Source: Terriglobus albidus (lineage in GTDB: Bacteria; Acidobacteriota; Terriglobia; Terriglobales; Acidobacteriaceae). Taken from it: a DNA stretch of 64,000 nucleotides. The position numbers and the translations under genes were made by a program. The stretch covers positions 1 to 64,000 of the forward strand of contig NZ_JAGTAS010000032.1 in the NCBI RefSeq assembly GCF_025685425.1, read 5' to 3'. Of this stretch, positions 16,109 through 24,555 are shown piece by piece (within the stretch, counting starts at the first letter, position 1; each line of letters opens with the position of its first letter). The notes beneath the pieces were generated by a model, which was not told where the DNA came from, ran no database searches, and saw only the letters and a program-made list of their open reading frames with translations.

Positions 16109-17509
16109 TTATCGAGTGGTGTGCATGACGCACTCTTCCTGAACGCATTCTTCAAGGATGTCGAGAGCAACATCCGTTTCTTCCTGCGTAACGATCAGCG
16201 GCGGGCACAGGCGGACCGTATTCTCGCCACAGCCAAGCAGCAGCAACCCTTTTTCGAAAGCGAGATTGACGATGCGGTCGCGCAGTGCTCCTGCCTGTTT
16301 GCGCGATTGCTTGTCCTCGACGATCTCGACTCCGATCATCAAACCGCGTCCACGAACGTCTCCAACGATCTCATACTTTTCCACCCAGGCGCCGAGCCTT
16401 GCAAGGGCTGCCACTCCGACCCTCGCAGCGTTGTCCATGCCTTCGCGCTCGACGATGTCCAGGGTCGCCATCGCGGCCGCAAGGCAGATGGGGTTTCCGC
16501 CATAGGTACTTGCATGCGAGCCTGGGACCCAATCCATCAGCTCAGCCTTCGCCATACAGACGCCCAGCGGCATGCCGGAGGCAATTCCCTTCGCGATACA
16601 GACGATGTCGGGCTCAACACCGGAGTGTTCGATGGCCCACCATTTTCCTGTTCTTCCGACACCTGACTGGACCTCATCCGCAACCAGAAGAATGCCGTGA
16701 CGGTCACAGATGCGTCGAAGCTCCTGTAGAAAGCTATTCGGCGGCACGACGTATCCGCCTTCGCCTTGAATGGGTTCGACGAAGATGGCGGCGACTTCCT
16801 CGGGCGGCAACGTTGTCTTAAACAGCTTCTCTTCAAGAAAGCGTGCGCATGCCAAACCATACGCCTCCTCTTCCTGCGGCCCTTTGACCCGGCGGCGATA
16901 CGGATAGGGATACGGCACGTGCGTAACACCAGGAACCAGCGGAGCAAAGCGGCGCTTCTGCTGGATCTTGGAAGCAGTGAGCGAGAGCGCGCCCATCGTG
17001 CGGCCATGGAAGCTGCCGAAGAAGCTGATAATGTTTTGCCGGCCGGTGTGGTAGCGCGCCAGCTTCAACGCGCACTCCACAGCTTCTGCGCCTGAATTTC
17101 CGAAGTAAAAACGATGCGGCCCAGGCATCGGCGCAATGGCAGACAGACGCGATGCGAGCTGCGGCATCAGATCGTAGTAAAAATCGGTACCGGACATGTG
17201 GATCAGCCGCGCAGCCTGATCCTGGATCGCCTTCACGACCTCTGGATGGCAATGGCCGGTAGAGTTGACGGCGATACCGGCAGTGAAGTCCAGAAACTCG
17301 TTGCCATCTACATCTTCAATCCGGCAGCCACACCCATTCTTTACGACGAGAGGATAGCCGCGCGTGTAGCTTGGCGAAATGAGACGTTGGTCCTCGATCA
17401 CTATTGTTTGCGCTAGCGGTCCTGGCACGCTGGTGGCCAACTTTGGACCAAATTTTGCGTGCATTCTGGAGTCAGCGACGCGTACAGATGCTTGTATTTC
17501 GATGCTCAT
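16109..17509 (-). CDS. Class III aminotransferase, probable lysine or aminoadipate aminotransferase
   Basis: PLP enzyme of the acetylornithine/4-aminobutyrate aminotransferase family. Seen: 466 residues; [84 protein letters not shown]-lysine in IVCIAKGIASGMPLG; STYGGNPICLAAA. As the first gene of an operon with 2-oxoadipate decarboxylase and aminoadipate-semialdehyde dehydrogenase it probably transaminates the epsilon-amino group of lysine or converts 2-aminoadipate to 2-oxoadipate. Archaeal relatives of this group can be amino-acid racemases, so that is an alternative. Start ATG 17509 has GGGAG 6 nt upstream; a longer frame to 17536 has no support. Confidence 0.8.
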   Translation of the reverse strand: MSIEIQASVRVADSRMHAKFGPKLATSVPGPLAQTIVIEDQRLISPSYTRGYPLVVKNGCGCRIEDVDGNEFLDFTAGIAVNSTGHCHPEVVKAIQDQAARLIHMSGTDFYYDLMPQLASRLSAIAPMPGPHRFYFGNSGAEAVECALKLARYHTGRQNIISFFGSFHGRTMGALSLTASKIQQKRRFAPLVPGVTHVPYPYPYRRRVKGPQEEEAYGLACARFLEEKLFKTTLPPEEVAAIFVEPIQGEGGYVVPPNSFLQELRRICDRHGILLVADEVQSGVGRTGKWWAIEHSGVEPDIVCIAKGIASGMPLGVCMAKAELMDWVPGSHASTYGGNPICLAAAMATLDIVEREGMDNAARVGVAALARLGAWVEKYEIVGDVRGRGLMIGVEIVEDKQSRKQAGALRDRIVNLAFEKGLLLLGCGENTVRLCPPLIVTQEETDVALDILEECVQEECVMHTTR

Positions 17510-17846
17510 ACGTTTCTCCCGCAGGCTGGCGAGCAATCTGGTTTCACCTCTGAGCCATGGCCGATATCGCGATCAAAACGCGACAAGATCGCCTTCAGAC
17601 GAAGCTGAAGCTCAGTACCCTGGATTTAGGTGGAAACGCTAGTCGCCGGAGAAGAGGTTCGGCCGTACGGTGCTGGGAACAGCCCGGGCCGTTTCAGACA
17701 AGTTCTGGCGCGACGATCTGCACCGAACTGCGATAAGCACGAAGCCATTGCTCGGATTGTCAGGCGTGAACATATGCTTGACCCCGTTTCGCCCGGAAGT
17801 ATAGCGCACCGTGGTAACAATGCACACTACAAACTGTCCGGACGAC

Positions 17847-18225
17847 GAGGGTATATCGACAAATTCTGGAACGCATACTCTCGGTGCGCATCATCTATTG
17901 CGACTCGGAGTCCAAAACGAACCTGGTTCGTTGGGGTAATAAGGCAAGGGGTGGGATATTCGGGTATCCCGCTAACCGAGTTCGGTGTGGGAATTATTCG
18001 AGCAAAACTCGAATCGGGTGGGAGCCGTGGGCTTTTTAGCCCACGGTCTATCGCTCACTAAGAAATGGGCTTTCAGCCCTGGGCTTTCCTATCTGTCAGA
18101 GAAAGCCCAGGGCTTAAAGCCCTCTTACTTTTACGTCTTTATCAGCAGGCTGAAGCCCGCTGCTCCCACCAATTTCAGCCATACGCTGATCGCCTCAGAC
18201 CGATCGAATTTGTCGATACGCCCTA
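17847..18225. mobile_element. MITE-like element, copy 1 (longer form)
   Basis: About 379 bp with inverted ends (GGGTATATCGACAAATTC on the left, GAATTTGTCGATACGCCC on the right). The interior shares modules with 26865-27158: GTGGGCT/AGCCCAC hairpin, a GGGCTTTCAGCCCTGGGC block, CAGGCTGAAGCCCGCTGCTC. It has no ORF of its own, as expected for a non-autonomous element. Confidence 0.65.
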
Positions 18226-18295
18226 GTTAGATCTAGCGGTTGCGAGTCAGCCTGCCGGGAGGTGGAGGGATCCTGATGCCGATTGCAGTGAATAT

Positions 18296-18317
18296 TTATT
18301 CAACCTCCATTGAATAA
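18296..18317. promoter_or_regulatory. AT-rich inverted repeat, candidate operator
   Basis: TTATTCAA, 6-nt spacer CCTCCA, TTGAATAA: a perfect 8-bp inverted repeat 65 bp upstream of the fusion gene. Size and base composition suit an Lrp/AsnC- or ArgR-class amino-acid regulator, although the half-site order (ATTCA before TGAAT) is opposite to the classical ARG box. Which protein binds is unknown. Confidence 0.4.
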
Positions 18318-18382
18318 TCATTCTCGTTGACCCGTCAGCATACGTTCTGCCATTCTCCAGACCATGGGAGCGGGTACGGGCC

Positions 18383-20530
18383 ATGATTACCGAGCCATAT
18401 AAGGAGAAGGAAAAACAGCCTCTTCCTGGCGAAAATTATCCTGTCCCTGCGCTACTGATGTGCCCGCCCAGGTTTTATGACGTTTCTTACGTCATCAATC
18501 CCTGGATGCGGGGAAACCTGGGTAAAGCTTCGCTGCCGCTTGCCACGCAGCAGTGGCAGAAGTTGTACCGGGTCCTGTGCGGCATGGCACACGTTCTTCT
18601 GGTGGAACCTGTCGCCGGCTCGCCCGACATGGTCTTTACAGCGAACGCGGGCCTTGCGCACGCCGGTACTGTCGTCATCAGCAGCTTCTACTATCCAGAG
18701 CGGCAGAACGAGGAGACGCACTTCCGTCGCTGGTTCGCCGATGCTGGCTATAGAGTCGCTGATCTACCTCGCGAGATTTCCTTCGAGGGCGAAGGCGATG
18801 CACTGTTCTCCTCCGACCGGTTACGCCTCTGGGTGGGATATGGATACCGCACGAGCGAAAGCAGTCACGCAATTCTTCGTGAACTATGGGGCTGTGAACA
18901 ATGGGACGTGGAGGTGGCAGGTCTTCATCTCGTGGACCCGCGTTTCTATCACCTTGACACCTGTTTCGCCCCGCTCAAAGACGGTTCCCTGCTCTACTAT
19001 CCACCTGCGTTTGATCAGGCATCGATCGCAAGGATCGAATCCTACTACTCACCAGCCCAGCGCATCGTTGTCAGCGAACAAGATGCGATGAGCTTCGCAT
19101 GCAACGCAGTCAACATTGGCAAGACCATCGTGCTCAACCGCATCAGCGCTGAACTCGAACGCAGGCTCATGACTCGTGGATTCGAGGTAATCCAAGTAGA
19201 ATTGAGTGAGTTCCTTAAAGCCGGGGGCGCTGCTAAATGTCTGGTCATGCAGTTGACTCCAGAACTCCATCTACTTCCCAAGTTTGTTACGACCACTGAG
19301 TCGCCTCATGAAACCATGCATCTGACATCGCAGTCTTCTGCCGCTAACGATCTAATCGCGCTCGAAGAGAAGTATGGCGCCCACAACTATCATCCGCTCG
19401 ATGTCGTCATCGAGAGCGCGCAAGGCGCCTGGGTCACCGACGTAGAGGGCCGGCGCTATCTGGATTTTCTCGCCGCCTATTCCGCGGTGAATCAGGGTCA
19501 CTGTCATCCTGCGATACTTCGTGCTTTGACGGAACAGGCGGGCAAGGTTGCACTGACTTCACGTGCTTTTCGCAACACACAGCTCCCGCTGCTGCTCCGC
19601 GATCTGCACGATCTGACCGGGTTCGATATGGCGCTGCCCATGAACTCCGGAGCCGAGGCCGTCGAAACGGCTCTCAAGGCAGCCCGCAAGTGGGGCGAGA
19701 AGGTCAAAGGAGTAGCGAAAGACCGCGCCGAGATCATCGTCTGTGCCAACAACTTCCATGGCCGGACGATTTCTATCGTGGGCTTTTCTACTGAGCCGCA
19801 ATATCGCGACGGCTTTGGCCCATTCGCTGCAGGCTTCCGGAACGTCCCCTATGGAGACGTCGAAGCGTTACGCAATGCGATCACACCCAACACCTGTGCC
19901 TTCCTGGTTGAACCGATCCAGGGGGAGGCAGGAATTATTCTTCCTCCTGCCGGCTACCTTGGTGAGGTAGCGAAGTTATGTCGTGAAAACAATGTGTTGC
20001 TGATTCTAGATGAGATCCAGTCCGGCCTTGGACGCACAGGAAAGCTCTTTGCCTACATGCATGATCAGATCAGGCCTGATGTCCTCATCATCGGTAAGGC
20101 GCTGTCTGGAGGGTTCTATCCTGTGTCGGCGGTACTCTCGTCGCGTGAAGTCCTCGGTGTGTTTCGGCCCGGAGATCATGGCAGCACCTTTGGCGGTAAC
20201 CCTCTGGCCTGCGCGGTCGCCCGGGCCGCGCTCCGTGTCATTGTCGACGAAGATCTTTCCACGCGCTCGGCGGAGTTAGGCGCCCACGCTCTTGCAAAAC
20301 TCAGGCAGATTCGCAGCCCGCACGTGGTTGAAGTGCGTGGCATTGGCCTGTGGCTCGCTATAGAACTCAACGTGCCTGCGAGGCCGTTCTGCGAACAAAT
20401 TCGTGATCGCGGTGTTCTCTGCAAGGAGACGCACGAAAAGGTGATCCGGATTGCACCACCGCTTACGATCAGCCCCGGCGATCTCGATTGGGGTCTGGAG
20501 CAGATAGCTCGCGTCATTGAACAGATTTAG
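18383..20530 (+). CDS. Arginine dihydrolase-like / ornithine aminotransferase fusion
   Basis: A 715-residue two-domain enzyme. Residues 1-310 resemble the guanidino-modifying (amidinotransferase/ArgZ-AgrE) fold: [20 protein letters not shown] (23-42), [13 protein letters not shown] (79-91), [16 protein letters not shown] with His190, and [11 protein letters not shown] with Cys286 at the expected catalytic position. Residues 325-715 are a class III aminotransferase of the ornithine type: [76 protein letters not shown] Lys572 in [22 protein letters not shown]. Predicted: arginine to ornithine, CO2 and ammonia, then ornithine to glutamate semialdehyde. In cyanobacterial AgrE the same N-terminal domain is fused to an ornithine-cyclodeaminase-like domain, so the partner here differs. 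Divergent from the lysine operon. Arginine specificity is inferred. Confidence 0.85.
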   Translation: MITEPYKEKEKQPLPGENYPVPALLMCPPRFYDVSYVINPWMRGNLGKASLPLATQQWQKLYRVLCGMAHVLLVEPVAGSPDMVFTANAGLAHAGTVVISSFYYPERQNEETHFRRWFADAGYRVADLPREISFEGEGDALFSSDRLRLWVGYGYRTSESSHAILRELWGCEQWDVEVAGLHLVDPRFYHLDTCFAPLKDGSLLYYPPAFDQASIARIESYYSPAQRIVVSEQDAMSFACNAVNIGKTIVLNRISAELERRLMTRGFEVIQVELSEFLKAGGAAKCLVMQLTPELHLLPKFVTTTESPHETMHLTSQSSAANDLIALEEKYGAHNYHPLDVVIESAQGAWVTDVEGRRYLDFLAAYSAVNQGHCHPAILRALTEQAGKVALTSRAFRNTQLPLLLRDLHDLTGFDMALPMNSGAEAVETALKAARKWGEKVKGVAKDRAEIIVCANNFHGRTISIVGFSTEPQYRDGFGPFAAGFRNVPYGDVEALRNAITPNTCAFLVEPIQGEAGIILPPAGYLGEVAKLCRENNVLLILDEIQSGLGRTGKLFAYMHDQIRPDVLIIGKALSGGFYPVSAVLSSREVLGVFRPGDHGSTFGGNPLACAVARAALRVIVDEDLSTRSAELGAHALAKLRQIRSPHVVEVRGIGLWLAIELNVPARPFCEQIRDRGVLCKETHEKVIRIAPPLTISPGDLDWGLEQIARVIEQI

Positions 20531-20588
20531 ATCTGTTCAATGATGTAGGTGCGGTTCAATTGCCATCCTGTTCCGCGGCAGCGCATCT

Positions 20589-20665
20589 AGAGCAATTTTC
20601 TGATACTGTAACTCTGGATAAATCTGCGAATGTCGTCTTCTTCGCAGGAAAATGGCAATGTTCTT
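20589..20665 (+). repeat. Dispersed nested-palindrome repeat family B, copy 2 (degenerate)
   Basis: AGAGCAATTTTCTGATACTG matches the start of family B copy 1 (6280) and is followed by GGATAAATCTGCGAATG, close to GGATAAATCTGTGAATG at 6310. The right half is not clearly recognisable. Confidence 0.55.
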
Positions 20666-20705
20666 TCAGGAAGGTCGAAGACCTGAGCTCCCCATCCGAC
20701 GGTGA

Positions 20706-21566
20706 CTACCGGGTGTTCGCAATTGCCGCAAGCTTCCGCTCACGCCTTGCTTGCCTTTTCCGTTGAAAATAAGCGGTCAAATCCGGAGAGAACTCCAACA
20801 GCTGGGCTCCAATCATTCCTTCTACCGTAACAATCGAGGCATTCTCGATCGTAAGAGCGGCTCCGCGTTCGTCGCTTGGATAGTATGCATTCGAAATGCC
20901 TCCAGCGATGAAATTTCCCAGCACATTTGACACATTGAATTGACGGCGACCGTTGTCTCCGTGGCAGATGAACGTGGTCAACGCAGAATAGACAATACGA
21001 GAAGCAATCGAGCCGTCTCCTTTACGGTAATACCGGGGATCCTGATGAAGGAGGCTGGGCAAGATTGCGTTTCCGATGAGTGTGCCATTCGCGTTGTCAG
21101 CATACGCAGCGCCGAAGCGCTTGAAATAGCCTGCCGGTCCGTGACCATATCCGGTGTGATTGTCTGAATATTCTCCATATCCGCCGGCGACAACTGCCAG
21201 GCCTATGGTGGCGGGATCAGTGATGCTATGAAACGCAAGATTGAATTTCTGGGATGTGGAGATTGGCGCAGCGTGTCCATTGAGAACAACATTGAAGTTC
21301 GGGAGGACCCCGCCAATGCGTTGCTTCTCCTCTTCTTTCACCTCACGTGCGGCCTGCTCCTGCTGTTCCCTGGCTCGACGGTCGGCATCCATCTGCGACT
21401 CGGCCGGAGCCGACGAACTTTGTGACTGGATAAATCTTGCAGAAGGTGAATCCGGAAGATCCACGGCAGCAGTCATGGAGTCGCCAGTTCGAGTTGCAGA
21501 TTGCGCATACACGAGCGACGCGCACATTGTGAAGATATAAAACACGACCTTTGAGCGGTGAATCAC
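20706..21566 (-). CDS. Exported protein of unknown function
   Basis: 286 residues from GTG 21566. N-terminal hydrophobic signal peptide (about 1-22, ending VYAQS), then a Ser/Pro- and charge-rich linker with a Glu/Arg/Gln-rich helix (RRAREQQEQAAREVKEEEKQ), then a globular part with HSITDPATIGLAVVAGGYGEY, LLHQDPRYYRKGDGS, GNFIAGGISNAYYPSDERG and a basic C-terminus. Gly/Tyr/Asn richness suggests a periplasmic or outer-membrane-associated protein. I know similar proteins only as uncharacterised in Acidobacteriota. No ribosome binding site is obvious. Convergent with the fusion gene. Confidence 0.65.
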   Translation of the reverse strand: MIHRSKVVFYIFTMCASLVYAQSATRTGDSMTAAVDLPDSPSARFIQSQSSSAPAESQMDADRRAREQQEQAAREVKEEEKQRIGGVLPNFNVVLNGHAAPISTSQKFNLAFHSITDPATIGLAVVAGGYGEYSDNHTGYGHGPAGYFKRFGAAYADNANGTLIGNAILPSLLHQDPRYYRKGDGSIASRIVYSALTTFICHGDNGRRQFNVSNVLGNFIAGGISNAYYPSDERGAALTIENASIVTVEGMIGAQLLEFSPDLTAYFQRKRQARRERKLAAIANTR

Positions 21567-21716
21567 AGATTTAAAGTTGTCCCGGTTCTATTCCATGTAG
21601 CGGCTCATTCCATTAAGCGCGCTGATTGAGGTACCTGAAAATCTAGCGTACCCGTATTGTGGCCTGTTGTTTTCCAAATTCCGTCCCCGGCCTTTACTCT
21701 GTCGGCTAAACGACAC

Positions 21717-24383
21717 TCATTGCGATTCGCGGCGGTGAATGGCAAAGTACGGCTGGTTCGACAACGTTCGATTCAAGGGTGGATAAAACGCCGCGCCCTG
21801 TGAACTGCGTATTTCAAAGTAGTACTGCAAAGGAAACGGAGATTGCGTATAGGCGCCTGGAATCGCAGCCTGAAACAGGCTGTCTTTGCGCTGCATAGGT
21901 ATAGACGACCAGCGTTCACCGTGGGTGACATGGCGATACCAGAGACGCACTTCGTCGACCGGAGAGGCTACTTTGAGATCCAATTCCAGAGACGCCCCGG
22001 GATGGAAGAAAGTTGCAGGCGAATGAGTTGCGCTGAACTCCGGCCGCGGGCGCGGTGTAAGCAGCGATTCGGCGTCGGCTCTGGTTTCATGGACCTCTGC
22101 GGTAGCGAAATATTGTTCGAGCGCGAGGACATCCTTCTCGATCGCCGGAATGCGGTCGGCCCAATGGCCATGGCGCACCGGTATGGAGCCATAACTAATG
22201 TCGGCGGTATAGATCGAGCTGGCGCGCGTTGCCATCGTCTTCCATGACTCCAGCGCCTTGCGATATTGCTTAATACCTTCGGCGGCTATCTTCTTGTTGC
22301 CGGTCCCCTGGAAGAGCGCATAACAAACAGCGGCACGGAAGAGTCCGGCGTAGTAACCGCCGAGGCCGTTCAGGATGAGGATGTCTTCTTCCGCGCGGCG
22401 GAATGCCGGGGATGCCGTGCGACCGGCGATCGACTTCTGCGCCGCGGCAAGCGCACTCGACGATTGCGAGACCAGCTCGTCGATCCATTGCGCCACCTCG
22501 AGCGGGTGATAGTGAGCAACGACGGAATGGCTCAGCAGGGCACGCGCATAGTCATCGATCGACAGGAAAATCTGAGGGTCGAGCGGGCTGATGGCGGTGA
22601 TATTGTGCGGAGCAGGCGAGTCACTGTAGAGAGGCTTCTCTTTTGTCGGCAGGATCGAGATGGGGGTATAGAGCTCCACCCATAACGAGTGGTTGGAAGC
22701 GGAAGGCAGCCATGCCGTCGTGACGAGCGGAAGGATGCGGCTGGAGTTAGCCAGCGCTATCTCGATGTGTTCCGCCGCACTGCCGTAGGTTCGACGGAGA
22801 GCACGCTTGTACGCTTCCGGTGCGGCATCCGGGTTGTACAGGCAGCGGCCCCAGATCAGATAGGTAAGCTCGAACTTTTCTGTATCGAGTGTGGGGGACG
22901 CCAGTTGCCGGTTGACATAGGCGTTGCGACCATCGCGGTGTCCCGAGCCTTCCCTTCCTTTGAAGGTGAGCGGCTCACAAAGCTCCATGCCCGCGGCGCC
23001 ACAGAAATGGGCGGCATTGCCATAGCCTGAGGCAAGTGCAGGATCAGCCCACAGCAGGTGGCGCTGGGTCCCCGGCCACGCACGATAAAGGACCTCGATC
23101 TCGGATCCCTGCTGATAGAAGTCTCCATACCCATAGCGAGTGAAGTTTCTTGCGCCGTTGGAGACGGCGAAGGTACCGGTCACATTCTCGCGCGGATATT
23201 CGGTCGCGCGGATGTCGGCCTGGTGATAGCCGAGCCCCAGATGTTCGGCCCAGAACTTCGCGCCTGCCGTCAGGCGCATTCCGGTCTTGTGGCCAATGTC
23301 GATCATCGTCTGATTGAGGCCCTTGGCATGCATGTCGACCTCAATGGGGCGGCCTGCGTCTCGTATCGCTTCGAAGAGCGTCTCCCAGAAGGGATAACTC
23401 CCCTCGGGGATACCGCTTTCGCCGTGAATGCGCAGCGTCAACCCGGTGATCTCAGGGCACACCTTCAGGATCTCAGCCAGGGCGGCGCGGCAGTACGCGG
23501 CATGCGTCTGCGGCGTGAGGCCAAGGATCTGGTGGTCCGCATGAGGGCTTGCTGTCCACTGATAGGCATGCGTCCAGAGGCCCAGCTGGAAATCGAGCCC
23601 GCGACGCCTGGTCTCCTTGGCGATGAACTGCAGCGTCTCCAGATTCTTCTCCCGCTCTCCAGCGGCCAGCGGCGGATCGACGCGCACGCCTGGGTAGGCG
23701 GACAGTTCGACCAGGTAGGGATAGGGGAAATGCAGGTAATCTCCGGTCACTCCGGTGGGGAAGTCATAGCCGAAGCCCAGTGCGAAGTTGAACCGGTTGA
23801 AGCGCGCGGATGCGATGTTATCGAGATAATGTGTCCAGAATGCACGGTCATAAAACCAGGACTTGTCTTCAATCTCGGAACAGAATGCACGGGCAACACT
23901 GCGTACACGATTCGGAGTCCGCTCGATGATGGACGCATTCAGCTGGAAAGCGGTGTCCAGCCGGTCACTCTCGCGAATGCGATCGGCTAATTCCAACAGA
24001 CCATAGGTAATCCCCCGCCCGTCGATACCGCTTACAAGAATGACATTGCGCTCGGCTTTTGCAGGAACAATCACGGTCATCTCAGGAGTGTGATCGCCGG
24101 GAACCTCAAAACCTTTGGCGAGCTCACTGACCACGGAAGCGACCACAATGGTTGCTAACGGTTTTCCACCGCTTTTGACGGATACCCCTTTGGCTTCCAA
24201 CGAAGACTGCAACTGCTGCAACGCCCATGCAACGCCTGGCTGTTGTGCCAGCTTTTCGACCGGATCGGTCTTAATCTGCACTGTTCCTTGTGAAGGAGCC
24301 GCTGTCGCCGTGCGCCCAAGAGTCGTGGTAGCCGAAAGCGCCGCCAGTTGCACAAACCGTCGCCGTGTGGTGTTGAGACCCAT
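21717..24383 (-). CDS. Tat-exported putative glycoside hydrolase, family uncertain
   Basis: 888 residues from ATG 24383 (GAGGAG 8 nt upstream). Tat signal NTTRRRFVQLAALSATTTLG at residues 4-23. Residues about 40-150 resemble the alpha/beta domain that precedes the barrel in GH20/GH67/GH84-type enzymes (VSGIDGRGITYGLLELADRI). A TIM-barrel-like part follows: SARFNRFNFALGFGYDFPTG, LDFQLGLWTHAYQWTASPHA, ITGLTLRIHGESGIPEGSYP with possible catalytic acids, PIEVDMHAKG. Residues about 480-760 are helical, and the last 90 look like a beta-sandwich (SPVDEVRLWYRHVTHGERW). It could act on a glucuronide or hexosaminide. Divergent from another Tat-exported glycosidase-like gene, sharing a 172-bp promoter region. 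Confidence 0.6.
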   Translation of the reverse strand: MGLNTTRRRFVQLAALSATTTLGRTATAAPSQGTVQIKTDPVEKLAQQPGVAWALQQLQSSLEAKGVSVKSGGKPLATIVVASVVSELAKGFEVPGDHTPEMTVIVPAKAERNVILVSGIDGRGITYGLLELADRIRESDRLDTAFQLNASIIERTPNRVRSVARAFCSEIEDKSWFYDRAFWTHYLDNIASARFNRFNFALGFGYDFPTGVTGDYLHFPYPYLVELSAYPGVRVDPPLAAGEREKNLETLQFIAKETRRRGLDFQLGLWTHAYQWTASPHADHQILGLTPQTHAAYCRAALAEILKVCPEITGLTLRIHGESGIPEGSYPFWETLFEAIRDAGRPIEVDMHAKGLNQTMIDIGHKTGMRLTAGAKFWAEHLGLGYHQADIRATEYPRENVTGTFAVSNGARNFTRYGYGDFYQQGSEIEVLYRAWPGTQRHLLWADPALASGYGNAAHFCGAAGMELCEPLTFKGREGSGHRDGRNAYVNRQLASPTLDTEKFELTYLIWGRCLYNPDAAPEAYKRALRRTYGSAAEHIEIALANSSRILPLVTTAWLPSASNHSLWVELYTPISILPTKEKPLYSDSPAPHNITAISPLDPQIFLSIDDYARALLSHSVVAHYHPLEVAQWIDELVSQSSSALAAAQKSIAGRTASPAFRRAEEDILILNGLGGYYAGLFRAAVCYALFQGTGNKKIAAEGIKQYRKALESWKTMATRASSIYTADISYGSIPVRHGHWADRIPAIEKDVLALEQYFATAEVHETRADAESLLTPRPRPEFSATHSPATFFHPGASLELDLKVASPVDEVRLWYRHVTHGERWSSIPMQRKDSLFQAAIPGAYTQSPFPLQYYFEIRSSQGAAFYPPLNRTLSNQPYFAIHRRESQ

Positions 24384-24555
24384 CGTGTGACTCCTCATCG
24401 CGGTAAAAACCTGATCTTGAACGTCGTCGGACTTATACAGGCTCGCGGCCAGGCACGGCAAACGACGCCGGTGCCCGCTATCTGTTACTCTGCGGTCGCG
24501 CAACGCCGCCATCATGAAAAAGGCGTAAACACCAGCGAAACAGGAGCTGACTTCA

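Larger units (their letters stand above)
17510..18382. other. Long divergent intergenic region
   Basis: 873 bp between the lysine operon and the arginine-dihydrolase/aminotransferase fusion gene. No convincing gene. It holds the promoter zones of both units, a MITE-like insertion (17847-18225), a dispersed palindrome ACGAAC/GTTCGT (17912-17936) and an AT-rich inverted repeat (18296-18317). The stretch 17560-17840 shows short open frames on both strands but no recognisable product. Confidence 0.5.
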
